NCBI GenBank assembly: GCA_036509255.1
Contig: DATCFY010000084.1
Span: 1 to 60,966, forward strand
Reading direction: 5' to 3'
From: RYN-230 sp036509255
Lineage (GTDB): Bacteria; Actinomycetota; Actinomycetes; Streptosporangiales; Streptosporangiaceae
DNA: 60,966 nucleotides
The notes under the pieces were generated by a model. That model was not told the DNA's origin. It saw only the letters and a program-made list of their open reading frames with translations, and did no database searches. The position numbers were made by a program, and so were the translations under genes. The stretch's first letter is position 1. The number at the start of each line of letters is the position of its first letter. Shown here piece by piece: positions 42,001 to 50,027 of the stretch.

Positions 42001-43478
42001 TGGGCCGGGAACGGGCTCTTCCGGGAGACTGGCCGGTGCTCATCCAGGGCGGGATGGGCGTGGCCGTTTCGGGCTGGCGGCTGGCCCGCGCAGTGGCCGC
42101 GACCGGGCAACTCGGCGTGGTGTCGGGAGTGGCGCTCGACGCGGTGCTGGCCCGTCGGCTGCAGCTCGGCGACCCTGACGGGCATGTCCGGCGCGCGCTG
42201 GCCGAGCTTCCGCTGCCCGGAGTGGCCGACCGCATCCTGCGGCGTTACTTCGTGCCGGGCGGGATCCCGGCGGGCCAGCCGTTCCGGCCCGTCCCCCGGC
42301 TGGGGCTGCGCCCGAACCCGGCAGGCACCGAGCTCGCGGTCGCAGGCAACTTTGTCGAGGTGCACCTGGCCAAGCAGGGTCACCGTGGCCCGGTCGGCGT
42401 GAACTACCTGGAGAAGGTCCAGCTGGCCACCCCCGCGGCGGCCTACGGCGCGATGCTGGCGGGGGTCGACTACGTGCTGATGGGCGCGGGTATCCCGGCC
42501 GAGATCCCTAGCCTGCTCAACGCGCTCGCTGCGGGCGCCCCGGGCGAGGTGAGTGTGACCGTCGCGGGCGCGGACTCCGGCGCCCGGTACGTGGCGCGCC
42601 TGGATCCGGCCGTCCTGCATGGGTTCAGCCAGCCGTGTGCCGCCCCGCCGCCCCTGACCCGGCCGGTATTCCTGGCTATCGTCTCCTCGTCGGTGCTGGC
42701 CCAGTACCTGGCCCGGCACCCCGCCACGGCCCCGGACGGCTTCGTGCTGGAGGGCCCAGGCGCGGGCGGGCACAGCGCCCCGCCCCGCGGACGGCTTCAG
42801 CTCGACGCCTCCGGCCAGCCCGTCTACGGCCCACGGGACGAGATCGACCTGGCCAAGGTGGCCGCGCTCGGCCTTCCTTTCTGGCTGGCGGGCGGCCAGG
42901 CTGCTGACGGGCGGCTGGCCGCGGCCCGGGCGGCGGGGGCGCAGGGCATCCAGGTCGGCACCGCGTTCGCGCTGTGCCGCGAGTCCGGCCTCGAGCCCCG
43001 GCTCCGCGGCCAGCTCATCGAGCAGGCGCTAGCCGGCACGCTGACGGTGCGCAACGAGCCGGCCGTCTCCCCGGCAGGGTTCCCGTTCAAGGTGGCCGGG
43101 CTGCCTGGCACGCTGGGGGACGGCGAGGCCTACGCGGCCCGGCCCCGGCTGTGTGACCTCGGCTATCTGCGGGTGCCCTACCAGCGGGCGGGCGGCCGCG
43201 TCGGCTACCGCTGCCCGGCCGAGCCGGTCGGCGTCTACCTGCGTAAGGGCGGCACGGCCGGGGAAGCGTCCGGCCGCCGGTGCCTGTGCAACGGGCTGCT
43301 GGCCGCGATCGGCCTTGCCCAGCGGACCGCTGCGGGAACCGCCGAGCCCCCGCTGCTCACGCTGGGCCAGGATCTCGGATTCCTGCCCGCGTTGGTGGCC
43401 GCGGCCGGTCCCGGCTTCGGCGCCGCGGACGTGGTCGCCTTGCTGCTCCGGGGCGCCCCTGCCCCTCACTCCGGCTGA
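42000..43478 (+). CDS. Nitronate monooxygenase-family flavoenzyme
   Basis: 492 residues of an FMN-binding TIM barrel. The N-terminus WPVLIQGGMGVAVSGWRLAR and GVVSGVALD, the mid segment VDYVLMGAGIPAEIPSLLNA, DGFVLEGPGAGGHSAPPRG, and the phosphate-binding end LAGGQAADGRLAAARAAGAQ with GIQVGTAFAL are all in place. It is longer than typical 320-360-residue enzymes: the last 130 residues add Cys-rich sequence (YRCPAEPVGVYLRKGGTAGE, RRCLCNGLLAAIGL) not found in simple members. It is coupled to the radical SAM gene by TGATG, so the two probably share a substrate. Nitronate as the true substrate is not shown. Confidence 0.88.
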   Translation: MGRERALPGDWPVLIQGGMGVAVSGWRLARAVAATGQLGVVSGVALDAVLARRLQLGDPDGHVRRALAELPLPGVADRILRRYFVPGGIPAGQPFRPVPRLGLRPNPAGTELAVAGNFVEVHLAKQGHRGPVGVNYLEKVQLATPAAAYGAMLAGVDYVLMGAGIPAEIPSLLNALAAGAPGEVSVTVAGADSGARYVARLDPAVLHGFSQPCAAPPPLTRPVFLAIVSSSVLAQYLARHPATAPDGFVLEGPGAGGHSAPPRGRLQLDASGQPVYGPRDEIDLAKVAALGLPFWLAGGQAADGRLAAARAAGAQGIQVGTAFALCRESGLEPRLRGQLIEQALAGTLTVRNEPAVSPAGFPFKVAGLPGTLGDGEAYAARPRLCDLGYLRVPYQRAGGRVGYRCPAEPVGVYLRKGGTAGEASGRRCLCNGLLAAIGLAQRTAAGTAEPPLLTLGQDLGFLPALVAAAGPGFGAADVVALLLRGAPAPHSG

Positions 43479-43530
43479 CCCGCCACCCTCGGCTGACCCG
43501 CGCGGCGGGCCCCACTCCGGCTGGCCCGCG
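43465..43530. repeat. Imperfect repeat of the NMO 3' end
   Basis: CGGCTGACCC occurs at 43472 and 43490, and a variant CGGCTGGCCC at 43518. The first copy contains the gene's TGA (43476-43478); the second repeats it downstream. The GC-rich flanks are partly repeated too. Confidence 0.6.
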
Positions 43531-43585
43531 CGGCGGCGGCCCGGCGGCCGGGCCTGGCCAGGCTCACCCCGGTAGCCTGTCCGGC

Positions 43586-44302
43586 GTGCTGGAACAGGTG
43601 AGCGTCACCCGGTACGTAACCCCGCTGCGCGAGGGCGGATCGCTGCCTGCCCTGGTCGAGGCGGATAACCTCGGCACCTACGTGCTGAAGTTCCGCGGCG
43701 CCGGCCAGGGCCCGAAGGCGCTGGTCGCGGAGATCGCCGGCGGCGAGCTGGCCCGGCGGCTCGGTCTGCGCACCCCCGAGCTGGTGCTCGCCTGCCTGGA
43801 TCCGCGGATCGCCGCCACCGAGCCTGACCCGGAGATCCAGGACCTGCTCCGGGCCAGTGAAGGGCTGAACGTCGGGGTGGACTTCCTACCCGGGTCGGCC
43901 GGTTTCGATCCCGCGGGGTGGGAGGTGGACGCGGAGTTCGCCAGCAGCGTGCTGTGGTTCGACGCGCTGATCCAGAACGTGGACCGGACCTGGCGCAATC
44001 CCAACCTGCTCGTCTGGCACGGGGACGTCTGGCTGATCGACCACGGATCAGCACTGTACTTCCAGCACAACTGGCCCGCCGCCCGCCCGCTGGCGCCGTT
44101 CGACGCCCGGGAGCACGTGCTGCGCCGCGCGGCGACGCAGCTTCCCGGCGCGCACCGGGCCCTGGCCCCGCGGATTACCGCCGCGCTGCTGGACGAGGTG
44201 CTGGCCCTGGTGCCGGACGACTGGTTCGGCGACGGGCGGCCCGAGGACTACGCCGCGCACCTGCTGGAACGTGCTCCCCGGGTGCTGGAGGTGATCCGCT
44301 GA
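43586..44302 (+). CDS. HipA-like protein kinase
   Basis: 238 residues, a minimal kinase of the HipA-related type without a HipB partner. The ATP Lys is in GTYVLKFRGAGQG; the catalytic loop is LIQNVDRTWRNPNLL; the metal-binding Asp is in VWLIDHGSALYFQ. The N-terminal region EGGSLPALVEAD is typical of the short HipA_2 family. A GTG at 43586 lies about nine bases after TAGCCT, so the mRNA is likely leaderless. It overlaps the DUF3037 gene by TGATG, a pairing I know to recur in bacteria. Its target is unknown; a toxin role would be an extrapolation from HipA. Confidence 0.88.
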   Translation: MLEQVSVTRYVTPLREGGSLPALVEADNLGTYVLKFRGAGQGPKALVAEIAGGELARRLGLRTPELVLACLDPRIAATEPDPEIQDLLRASEGLNVGVDFLPGSAGFDPAGWEVDAEFASSVLWFDALIQNVDRTWRNPNLLVWHGDVWLIDHGSALYFQHNWPAARPLAPFDAREHVLRRAATQLPGAHRALAPRITAALLDEVLALVPDDWFGDGRPEDYAAHLLERAPRVLEVIR

Positions 44303-44676
44303 TGGTCACGGGCACCGAAGCCTTCGAGTACGCACTGATCCGGGTCGTGCCGAGGATCGAGCGCGGTGAGGCGATGAATGCCGGGGTGATCCTGTACTGC
44401 CAGCAGCACCGTTACCTCGGCTGCCGGATTCTCCTCAACGAAGACCGTCTCCGGGCGCTCGACCCGACCACGGACATGGCCTCGGTGACCGCTGCCCTCG
44501 CCGCCTTGGAGGAGGGCTGCCGTCGCGGCCCCGAGGTGGGGCAGCCGCCGGGGGTGCGGTTCCGCTGGCTGACCGCCACGCGCAGCACGATCGTGCAGCC
44601 CGGCCCGGTGCACAGCGGCCTGACCGCCGATCCCGCGGCCGATCTGGACCGGCTCTTCAACGACCTGGTCCGCTAA
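44302..44676 (+). CDS. DUF3037 protein
   Basis: 124 residues: EAFEYALIRVVPRIERGEAM begins the DUF3037 signature, then NAGVILYCQQHRYLGCRILL, and EEGCRRGPEVGQPPGVRFRW. No catalytic motif is visible. ATG 44302 overlaps the kinase stop codon, so production is tied to that of the HipA-like kinase. DUF3037 may be its substrate, inhibitor or adaptor; none is shown. Confidence 0.88.
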   Translation: MVTGTEAFEYALIRVVPRIERGEAMNAGVILYCQQHRYLGCRILLNEDRLRALDPTTDMASVTAALAALEEGCRRGPEVGQPPGVRFRWLTATRSTIVQPGPVHSGLTADPAADLDRLFNDLVR

Positions 44677-44743
44677 CCTCTCGACTCCTGACCCCTCAGT
44701 CCCTCCAGCCCCACCAGCCGCCACTCCCGCGTCCCGCCCGCCT

Positions 44744-44793
44744 CGTGATCATGACATTGGTGTCGTTCCAGCGACACCAATGTCATGATCACG
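44744..44793. terminator. Perfect long palindrome with TTCCAG loop
   Basis: Two exactly complementary 22-base arms, starting CGTGATCATGACATTGG and closing with its reverse complement, around a TTCCAG loop, 68 bases after the DUF3037 stop. The arms are AT/GC-balanced, unlike the GC-only terminators in this window, and contain TGATCATGA. It can act as a terminator, but the exact symmetry suggests a repeated palindromic element of the genome. Confidence 0.6.
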
Positions 44794-44969
44794 AACCGGG
44801 ACATCGCCAGCAGGTGGGTAGCCGCGGCTGGCGCGGGCAGCGGCACTCAGGCCGATCACGCCGGTTCGGCTGGCTGAAGCTGCCCGGCCTTGGCTTTCCC
44901 CCGGCCCCTGGGACGCAGGCCGCGCGAAATCGGGCGGCTCAGAGGGATTACGCCAGCACCTCACGATGT

Positions 44970-44989
44970 TAGTTTTGATTAAGCAACTA
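44970..44989. promoter_or_regulatory. Putative MarR-type operator before the DHA2 gene
   Basis: TAGTT at 44970 and AACTA at 44985 flank TTGATTAAGC; the whole TAGTTTTGATTAAGCAACTA approximates the symmetric MarR-family site TAGTTGATTAATCAACTA. It is 86 bases upstream of the transporter ATG, in an AT-rich patch. No MarR gene is nearby. Confidence 0.45.
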
Positions 44990-45074
44990 TTTCACCGGAC
45001 ATGCGATTGCCCGGGACCAGACTGCCCGGCCGCAGGACACGCGCCGGGGGAACCACCGTCAGGGAAGGGTAGGC

Positions 45075-47075
45075 ATGCGGGCCTCCTCAGCTGAACCAGC
45101 CAACTCCGCACAGCTCAACGGCCACCAAGCGCCGAACGGCCACCAGGCGCCGAACGGCCACGCGCAGGACGCTCACGGTAGCCATGGGCACCTGAGCCAC
45201 CACGGACATCACGAAGCGCCCAGCCGCGGGATCCTCCAGCGCGGCGCCGGCCGGACGGCCCAGCCACCCGGCCCGCGCTACAAGTGGATCACACTGTCGA
45301 ACACGACGCTCGGCGTGCTGATGGCCACCATCAACGCCTCGATCATGCTGATCGCGCTGCCGGACATCTTCCGCGGCATCGGGGTCAACCCGCTCCAGCC
45401 GGGCAACACCAGCCTGCTGCTGTGGATGATCATGGGTTACCTGGTGGTCACCGCCGTGCTGGTCGTCAGCTTCGGCCGGCTCGGTGACATGGTCGGCCGG
45501 GTCCGCATCTACAACCTGGGCTTCGCCGTGTTCAGCGTGTTCTCGGTGCTGCTGGCGGTGACCTGGCTGCACGGGACGCCTGCTGCATTGTGGATCATCA
45601 TCATGCGCGTCCTTCAAGGCGTCGGCGGGGCCATGCTGATGGCCAACTCCAGCGCGCTGCTCACCGACGCCTTCCCGACCAACCAGCGCGGCCTGGCTCT
45701 CGGGCTGAACCAGGTGGCCGCGATCGCGGGCTCCTTCATCGGGCTCATCCTCGGCGGGCTGCTCGGCCCGGTGGACTGGCGGCTGGTCTTCCTGGTCTCA
45801 GTCCCGTTCGGCGTGTTCGGCACGTTCTGGGCCTACCTGAAGCTCCGCGAGATGAGCGAACGCCGGCCGGCCCGGATCGACTGGTGGGGCAACGTCACGT
45901 TCGGCATCGGCCTGATCGCGGTGCTGGTGGGGATCACCTACGGCATCCAGCCTTACGGTGGCCACACCATGGGCTGGACCAGCCCGTTCGTGCTCACGGC
46001 TATCATCGGCGGGATCGTCATGCTGGCGGCCTTCTGCTTCATCGAGACCAGGGTCCAGCAGCCGATGTTCCGGCTGCCGCTGTTCAAGATCCGGGCGTTC
46101 ACCGCCGGGAACGTGGCCAGCCTGCTCTCCGGCCTCGGCCGGGGCGGCCTGATGTTCGTGCTGATCATCTGGCTGCAGGGCATCTACCTGCCGCGGCACG
46201 GCTACAGCTTCAGCCAGACCCCGCTGTGGGCCGGGATCTTCATGCTCCCGCTCACCATCGGCTTCCTGATCGCGGGACCGGTGTCCGGCTATCTGTCCGA
46301 CCGCTTCGGGGCCCGCCCCTTCGCCACGGGCGGCATGGTGGTGGCCGCGGCCTCGTTCCTGCTCCTGGAGCTGCTGCCGATCAACTTCACCTACTGGCAG
46401 TTCGCCCTGATCCTGCTGCTCAACGGCCTCGGCATGGGGCTGTTCGCCTCGCCGAACCGGGCCGGGATCATGAATAGCCTGCCGCGGGAGAGCCGCGGCG
46501 TGGGCGCAGGGATGAGCGCCACGTTCCAGAACTCGGCCATGGTGCTGTCGATCGGCATCTTCTTCACGCTGATCATCCTGGGCCTGGCCGGGTCGCTGCC
46601 TGCCGCCCTCAACCACGGCCTGGTCGCCCAGGGTGTGCCGCGGGCCGACGCGGCCCGGGTGGCGGCCCTGCCGCCGGTCTCGGTCATGTTCGCGGCGCTG
46701 CTCGGGTACAACCCGGTGCAGACCCTGCTCGGCTCGGCCATTTCCAAGCTGCCGGCCAGCCACGCCGCCTACCTCACCGGCCGCAGCTTCTTCCCGGCCG
46801 TGATCTCACCATCGTTCTCCAACGGTCTGTCCGTCGCCTTCGACTTCGCCATCGCAGCCTGCCTGATCGCGGCGGTCGCCTCGCTGCTGCGCGGCCGCCG
46901 GTACGTGCATGAGGAGCACGGGCCTGGTGCGGACGGGCAGCCGGAGGCCGCCGCCGACCACGAGCAGGAGATGGCCGCGGACCACGAGCCGGAGGTCGGC
47001 GCGCTGCCCACTGGACGGTCTGCCTCCCTGGCCGCCGCGCCGGAAGCGTCCCGCACGGCGGATCTCCGGCGGTAA
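45075..47075 (+). CDS. DHA2-family MFS exporter with His-rich N-terminal tail
   Basis: 666 residues. After an N-terminal cytosolic tail of about 68 residues, 14 TM helices follow: LGVLMATINASIMLIALPDI (TM1 motif), SFGRLGDMVGRVRIYNLG (motif A), and LNQVAAIAGSFIGLILGGL (motif C). A soluble C-terminal tail of about 60 acidic residues ends it. The N-terminal tail is distinctive: NGHQAP repeats (18 bp) then GSHGHLSHHGHHE, with around ten His, which could bind metal or sense pH. GAAGGG lies upstream of ATG. A MarR-like site precedes it and a terminator follows, so it is monocistronic. The substrate is unknown. Confidence 0.92.
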   Translation: MRASSAEPANSAQLNGHQAPNGHQAPNGHAQDAHGSHGHLSHHGHHEAPSRGILQRGAGRTAQPPGPRYKWITLSNTTLGVLMATINASIMLIALPDIFRGIGVNPLQPGNTSLLLWMIMGYLVVTAVLVVSFGRLGDMVGRVRIYNLGFAVFSVFSVLLAVTWLHGTPAALWIIIMRVLQGVGGAMLMANSSALLTDAFPTNQRGLALGLNQVAAIAGSFIGLILGGLLGPVDWRLVFLVSVPFGVFGTFWAYLKLREMSERRPARIDWWGNVTFGIGLIAVLVGITYGIQPYGGHTMGWTSPFVLTAIIGGIVMLAAFCFIETRVQQPMFRLPLFKIRAFTAGNVASLLSGLGRGGLMFVLIIWLQGIYLPRHGYSFSQTPLWAGIFMLPLTIGFLIAGPVSGYLSDRFGARPFATGGMVVAAASFLLLELLPINFTYWQFALILLLNGLGMGLFASPNRAGIMNSLPRESRGVGAGMSATFQNSAMVLSIGIFFTLIILGLAGSLPAALNHGLVAQGVPRADAARVAALPPVSVMFAALLGYNPVQTLLGSAISKLPASHAAYLTGRSFFPAVISPSFSNGLSVAFDFAIAACLIAAVASLLRGRRYVHEEHGPGADGQPEAAADHEQEMAADHEPEVGALPTGRSASLAAAPEASRTADLRR

Positions 47076-47098
47076 CGCCCCGCCTGGCCACACAACAA

Positions 47099-47142
47099 CG
47101 TCCCGTCCGGGGATCTGAACGCAGAGATCCCCGGACGAGACG
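47099..47142. terminator. Bidirectional terminator hairpin
   Basis: An 18-bp stem with one mismatch pair (CGTCCCGTCCGGGGATCT with AGATCCCCGGACGAGACG) and an eight-base loop, between the convergent transporter and cysteine desulfurase genes. Confidence 0.85.
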
Positions 47143-47195
47143 TCTCGCCGGGCGCCTAGCCCGGCCGCCGCCGGCGGGCGGGCGGCCGAAGGTGG

Positions 47196-48827
47196 CTACC
47201 GGCGGCGCCCGGTGTCAGCAGCGAGCCTGTTCAGGGCCGCGACTAGCAGGTCAACCTCCCCACGGGTGTTGTACATGGCCAGGGACGCCCGGACCGTCGA
47301 CTCCAGCCCATAGCGGCGGAGGATCGGCTGGGCGCAGTGGTGCCCAGCCCGGACCGCGATGCCGTCCTTATCCAGCGCCGAGCCGACATCCTCGGGACGG
47401 CATCCGTCCAGCACGAAGGACAGCACGCTGGCCTTCTCGGGAGCCGTCACGATCAGGCGAAGACCAGGGACGGCCTGGAGTTCGCTGGTGGCGTAGCCGA
47501 GCAGGTCGTGCTCGTAGCTAGCGATGGCGGGCTGGCCGACCTGGCGGACGAAATCCAGCGCGGCCCCGAGCGCGACAGCGTCGCCGATGCTGCCCGTGCC
47601 CGCTTCGAACCGGGCGGGCGGACCCTGGTAAGTGGTCCGCGCGAACGTGACGTCCCGGATCATGTTCCCGCCGCCCTGCCACGGGGGCATCGTCTCGAGG
47701 AGTTCAGGCTTGCCGTAGAGCACCCCAATGCCGGTGGGCGCGAACACTTTGTGCCCGGAGAACACGTAGAAATCGGCGTCCAGGCCGCGGACATCGGTCG
47801 GCAGGTGCGCGACGGACTGCGCGCCGTCGATGAGGACCCGGGCACCGGCCCGGTGAGCCGCCGCGATCACCTCGCTGACCGGCACGATGGTGCCCAGGGT
47901 GTTGGACACGTGCGAGACCGCGACGAGGCGGGTGCGGTCGCTCAGCAGATCGGTGTAGGCGTCGAGGAGCAGTTGGCCCTCGTCGTCCACGGGGATGACC
48001 CTCAGCGTGGCACCGGCCTGCTCGGCGAGCTGCTGCCAGGGCACGATGTTGGCGTGATGCTCGAGGTGGGAGATCAGGATCTCGTCACCGTCCCGGATGT
48101 GCTGGCGCCCCCACGTCTGGGCCACCAGGTTGATCGCCTCGGTGGCGCCCCGGGTGTAGACGATGGTCTCGCTCGACGGTGCGCCGATGAAGTCCGCGAT
48201 CGTGGCCCGGGCGGCCTCGTACGCGTCGGTCGCCCGCGCGGCGAGGGTATGGGCTGCCCGGTGGATGTTGGAATTCTCGTGAGCGTAGAAGTAGCTGAGC
48301 CGGTCGATCACCGCCTGCGGTTTCTGGGTCGTGGCCGCGTTGTCCAGCCAGACCAGCTGCTGGCCGTTGATCCGTTCGCTGAGGATCGGGAACTGGCGGC
48401 GGACCGTCTCGACGTCGAACGGCAGCATGTCCGGGCTGGCCGGATACGCGGCGGCTGGCCCGGGAGCGGCCAGCCGCTCATTGATGAAGTAGAAGGACGG
48501 CTCGGCCGCGCCGCCCCCTGGCCGCGCGAAAGCCGGCCCAGGCCACTGCGGCGGGGTGGCGAGCAGTTCCCTCGGCCTGGTGACCAGTTCTGGCGGAGCG
48601 ACGGGCAATGGGGGCGCAAAGCCGGCCGTCGCTGGCTGCCGGGGTGGCAGGACGGCGGGCCCCGGTTCCCCCGGGAGGACGGCGGGTTCCCCTGAGAGGA
48701 CGGCGGGCGGGTGCTGGCCGGGGAGTTCGCGGAAGAACTCGTTGGCCAGCCGGGTCAGGGTCGCTTCGTCGGGCAGCCCCAGGGGCAGCGCGCCCGCGCC
48801 GTCACCGGTAGGTGTGGTCGTATTCAT
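47196..48827 (-). CDS. SufS-type cysteine desulfurase, encapsulin cargo
   Basis: 543 residues. Residues 1-133 are a disordered Pro/Ala-rich extension (with LPGEPG-type repeats) that ordinary SufS lacks; it matches the cargo-loading domain of family 2A encapsulin cysteine desulfurases. The rest is a full SufS: LPFDVETVRRQFPILSERIN, LDNAATTQKPQAVIDRL, EHHANIVPWQQLAEQAG, PLP Lys360 in YVFSGHKVFAPTG, and catalytic Cys498 in VRAGHHCAQPILRRYG. It takes sulfur from cysteine to form a persulfide; in known systems it works inside the shell, loading elemental sulfur. Its start overlaps the shell gene by 26 bases, so both are made together. It is convergent with the DHA2 gene. Confidence 0.93.
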   Translation of the reverse strand: MNTTTPTGDGAGALPLGLPDEATLTRLANEFFRELPGQHPPAVLSGEPAVLPGEPGPAVLPPRQPATAGFAPPLPVAPPELVTRPRELLATPPQWPGPAFARPGGGAAEPSFYFINERLAAPGPAAAYPASPDMLPFDVETVRRQFPILSERINGQQLVWLDNAATTQKPQAVIDRLSYFYAHENSNIHRAAHTLAARATDAYEAARATIADFIGAPSSETIVYTRGATEAINLVAQTWGRQHIRDGDEILISHLEHHANIVPWQQLAEQAGATLRVIPVDDEGQLLLDAYTDLLSDRTRLVAVSHVSNTLGTIVPVSEVIAAAHRAGARVLIDGAQSVAHLPTDVRGLDADFYVFSGHKVFAPTGIGVLYGKPELLETMPPWQGGGNMIRDVTFARTTYQGPPARFEAGTGSIGDAVALGAALDFVRQVGQPAIASYEHDLLGYATSELQAVPGLRLIVTAPEKASVLSFVLDGCRPEDVGSALDKDGIAVRAGHHCAQPILRRYGLESTVRASLAMYNTRGEVDLLVAALNRLAADTGRRR

Positions 48828-49731
48828 GGAACTTGCCCACTTCGACGTCGTCCAGCACCGCGACCGCGTCCGGGGTGAGCACGGCGAGGGAGCAGTACAG
48901 CGAGATCAGGTAGGAAGAGATCGCGTTGCGGTTGATGCCCATGAACCGGACCGAGAGTCCCGGGCCCCGTTCTCCGGGGAGGCCTGGCTGGAAGAGGCCG
49001 ACGACGCCCTGCCGTTCCTGGCCCACCCGCAGCAGCAGGACCTTGGTCTTACCCTCGTCCAGCGGCACCTTGTCCGACGGGATGACCGGCACGCCACGCC
49101 AGGTAATGAACTGTGACCCGTACAGGCTGACGGTAGCCGGAGGCACGCCGCGCCGGGTGCACTCCCGGCCGAAGGCGGCGATGGCGGCCGGATGGGTCAG
49201 GAAGAACGCCGGTTCCTTCCACACCTTCGTGATCAGCTCATCGAAGTCGTCCGGGGTGGGCGGCCCAGTCACCGGGGTGACGTGCTGCAGGTCAGCGGTG
49301 TTGGCCAGCAGGCCGTAATCGGCGTTGTTGATCAGTTCGCTTTCCTGCCGCTCCTTGATGGTCTCGATGGTGAGCCGGATCTGCTCCTCGATCTGGTCGT
49401 AAGGGCTGCTGTAGAGGTCTGAGACCCTGGTGTGGATGTCGACCACGGTTGATACTGAGCTGAGGAAATACTCTCGCGGTGTCTCCTCGTACTCGACGTA
49501 GGTCTGCGGAAGTTCAGACTCGTCGCGGGGAGGACAGGAGACCTCGACGGTCTCCGGGTCCTTGACCCGGTTCAGCCGGTAGATACCCGCTTCGACCGGC
49601 ACCCACTGAAGCAGCCTGGTCAGCCACCGCGGGGTGATGATGTCCAGCTGGGCGGTGGTCTTGGTGGCGTTAGCCAGCTGGCGGGCGGCGGCGTCGCTGA
49701 GCGCCAGGTTGACAGGTTCCTCGGATGACAT
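48802..49731 (-). CDS. Family 2A encapsulin shell protein
   Basis: 309 residues of the HK97-fold family 2A shell (SrpI/Mycobacterium type). Recognisable parts: N-arm LALSDAAARQLANATKTTAQ, LLQWVPVEAGIYRLNRVKDP, E-loop/P-domain EEQIRLTIETIKERQESELI, TKVWKEPAFFLTHPAAIAAF, RGVPVIPSDKVPL, and the C-terminal SVRFMGINRNAISSYLISLY. It self-assembles into a protein nanocompartment. ATG 49731 is preferred: GGAAAGGA lies seven to eight bases upstream, while the frame upstream (to 49788) is unlike shell sequence. The desulfurase cargo overlaps its 3' end, and cysK-cysE start divergently about 300 bases away. Confidence 0.95.
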   Translation of the reverse strand: MSSEEPVNLALSDAAARQLANATKTTAQLDIITPRWLTRLLQWVPVEAGIYRLNRVKDPETVEVSCPPRDESELPQTYVEYEETPREYFLSSVSTVVDIHTRVSDLYSSPYDQIEEQIRLTIETIKERQESELINNADYGLLANTADLQHVTPVTGPPTPDDFDELITKVWKEPAFFLTHPAAIAAFGRECTRRGVPPATVSLYGSQFITWRGVPVIPSDKVPLDEGKTKVLLLRVGQERQGVVGLFQPGLPGERGPGLSVRFMGINRNAISSYLISLYCSLAVLTPDAVAVLDDVEVGKFHEYDHTYR

Positions 49732-49944
49732 TTTATATCCTTTCCCGAAGCTCCAATGCTGGAATAGCCAGCCTCGTAGAGCCGCCATTCAGCGTGCGTC
49801 GAGGAGACTTTCTCTCAACAGGGCCGAACGTCCCGGCAAACGTAGACTTCCGAGTTCTCGTACGGGACCTTGGGTCCTGACCCCCAGTAGGAGCTGCAAG
49901 AAAGTCTTATGGTAGAATCAAGAACCATTCTGGAGCAGAAGTAC

Positions 49945-49963
49945 TTTCTGTCTGTGACAGAAA
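49945..49963. promoter_or_regulatory. Palindrome in the encapsulin-cysK intergenic gap
   Basis: TTTCTGTC-TGT-GACAGAAA: perfect eight-base arms with a three-base centre, 65 bases upstream of cysK in a conspicuously AT-rich gap. TAGAAT at 49913-49918 resembles a -10 for cysK, though no -35 is clear. The site could be bound by a regulator of cysteine metabolism acting on both divergent operons; none is in the window. Confidence 0.5.
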
Positions 49964-50027
49964 TAAAGCTGATATTTCAGATGGAGATAATCGGCTGGTA
50001 ACTGCTAAATCACGGGAAGGAAGGGCA

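Larger units (their letters stand above)
44677..45074. other. Regulatory gap between the DUF3037 gene and the DHA2 transporter
   Basis: No gene is supported. It holds a perfect 22-bp-arm palindrome (44744-44793), probably terminating the kinase/DUF3037 operon, and an AT-rich MarR-like site (44970-44989) before the transporter. Confidence 0.6.

Noticed and set aside
34564..43478. A natural-product gene cluster from O-methyltransferase to nitronate monooxygenase
   Set aside because: The genes lie on both strands in separate operons with no scaffold enzyme (PKS, NRPS, terpene synthase) or cluster regulator.
43586..44302. Classical HipBA toxin-antitoxin
   Set aside because: No HTH HipB gene flanks the kinase; the partner is DUF3037.
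49732..50027. Riboswitch before cysK
   Set aside because: I found no recognisable aptamer core; only a short palindrome and a -10-like TAGAAT without a -35.
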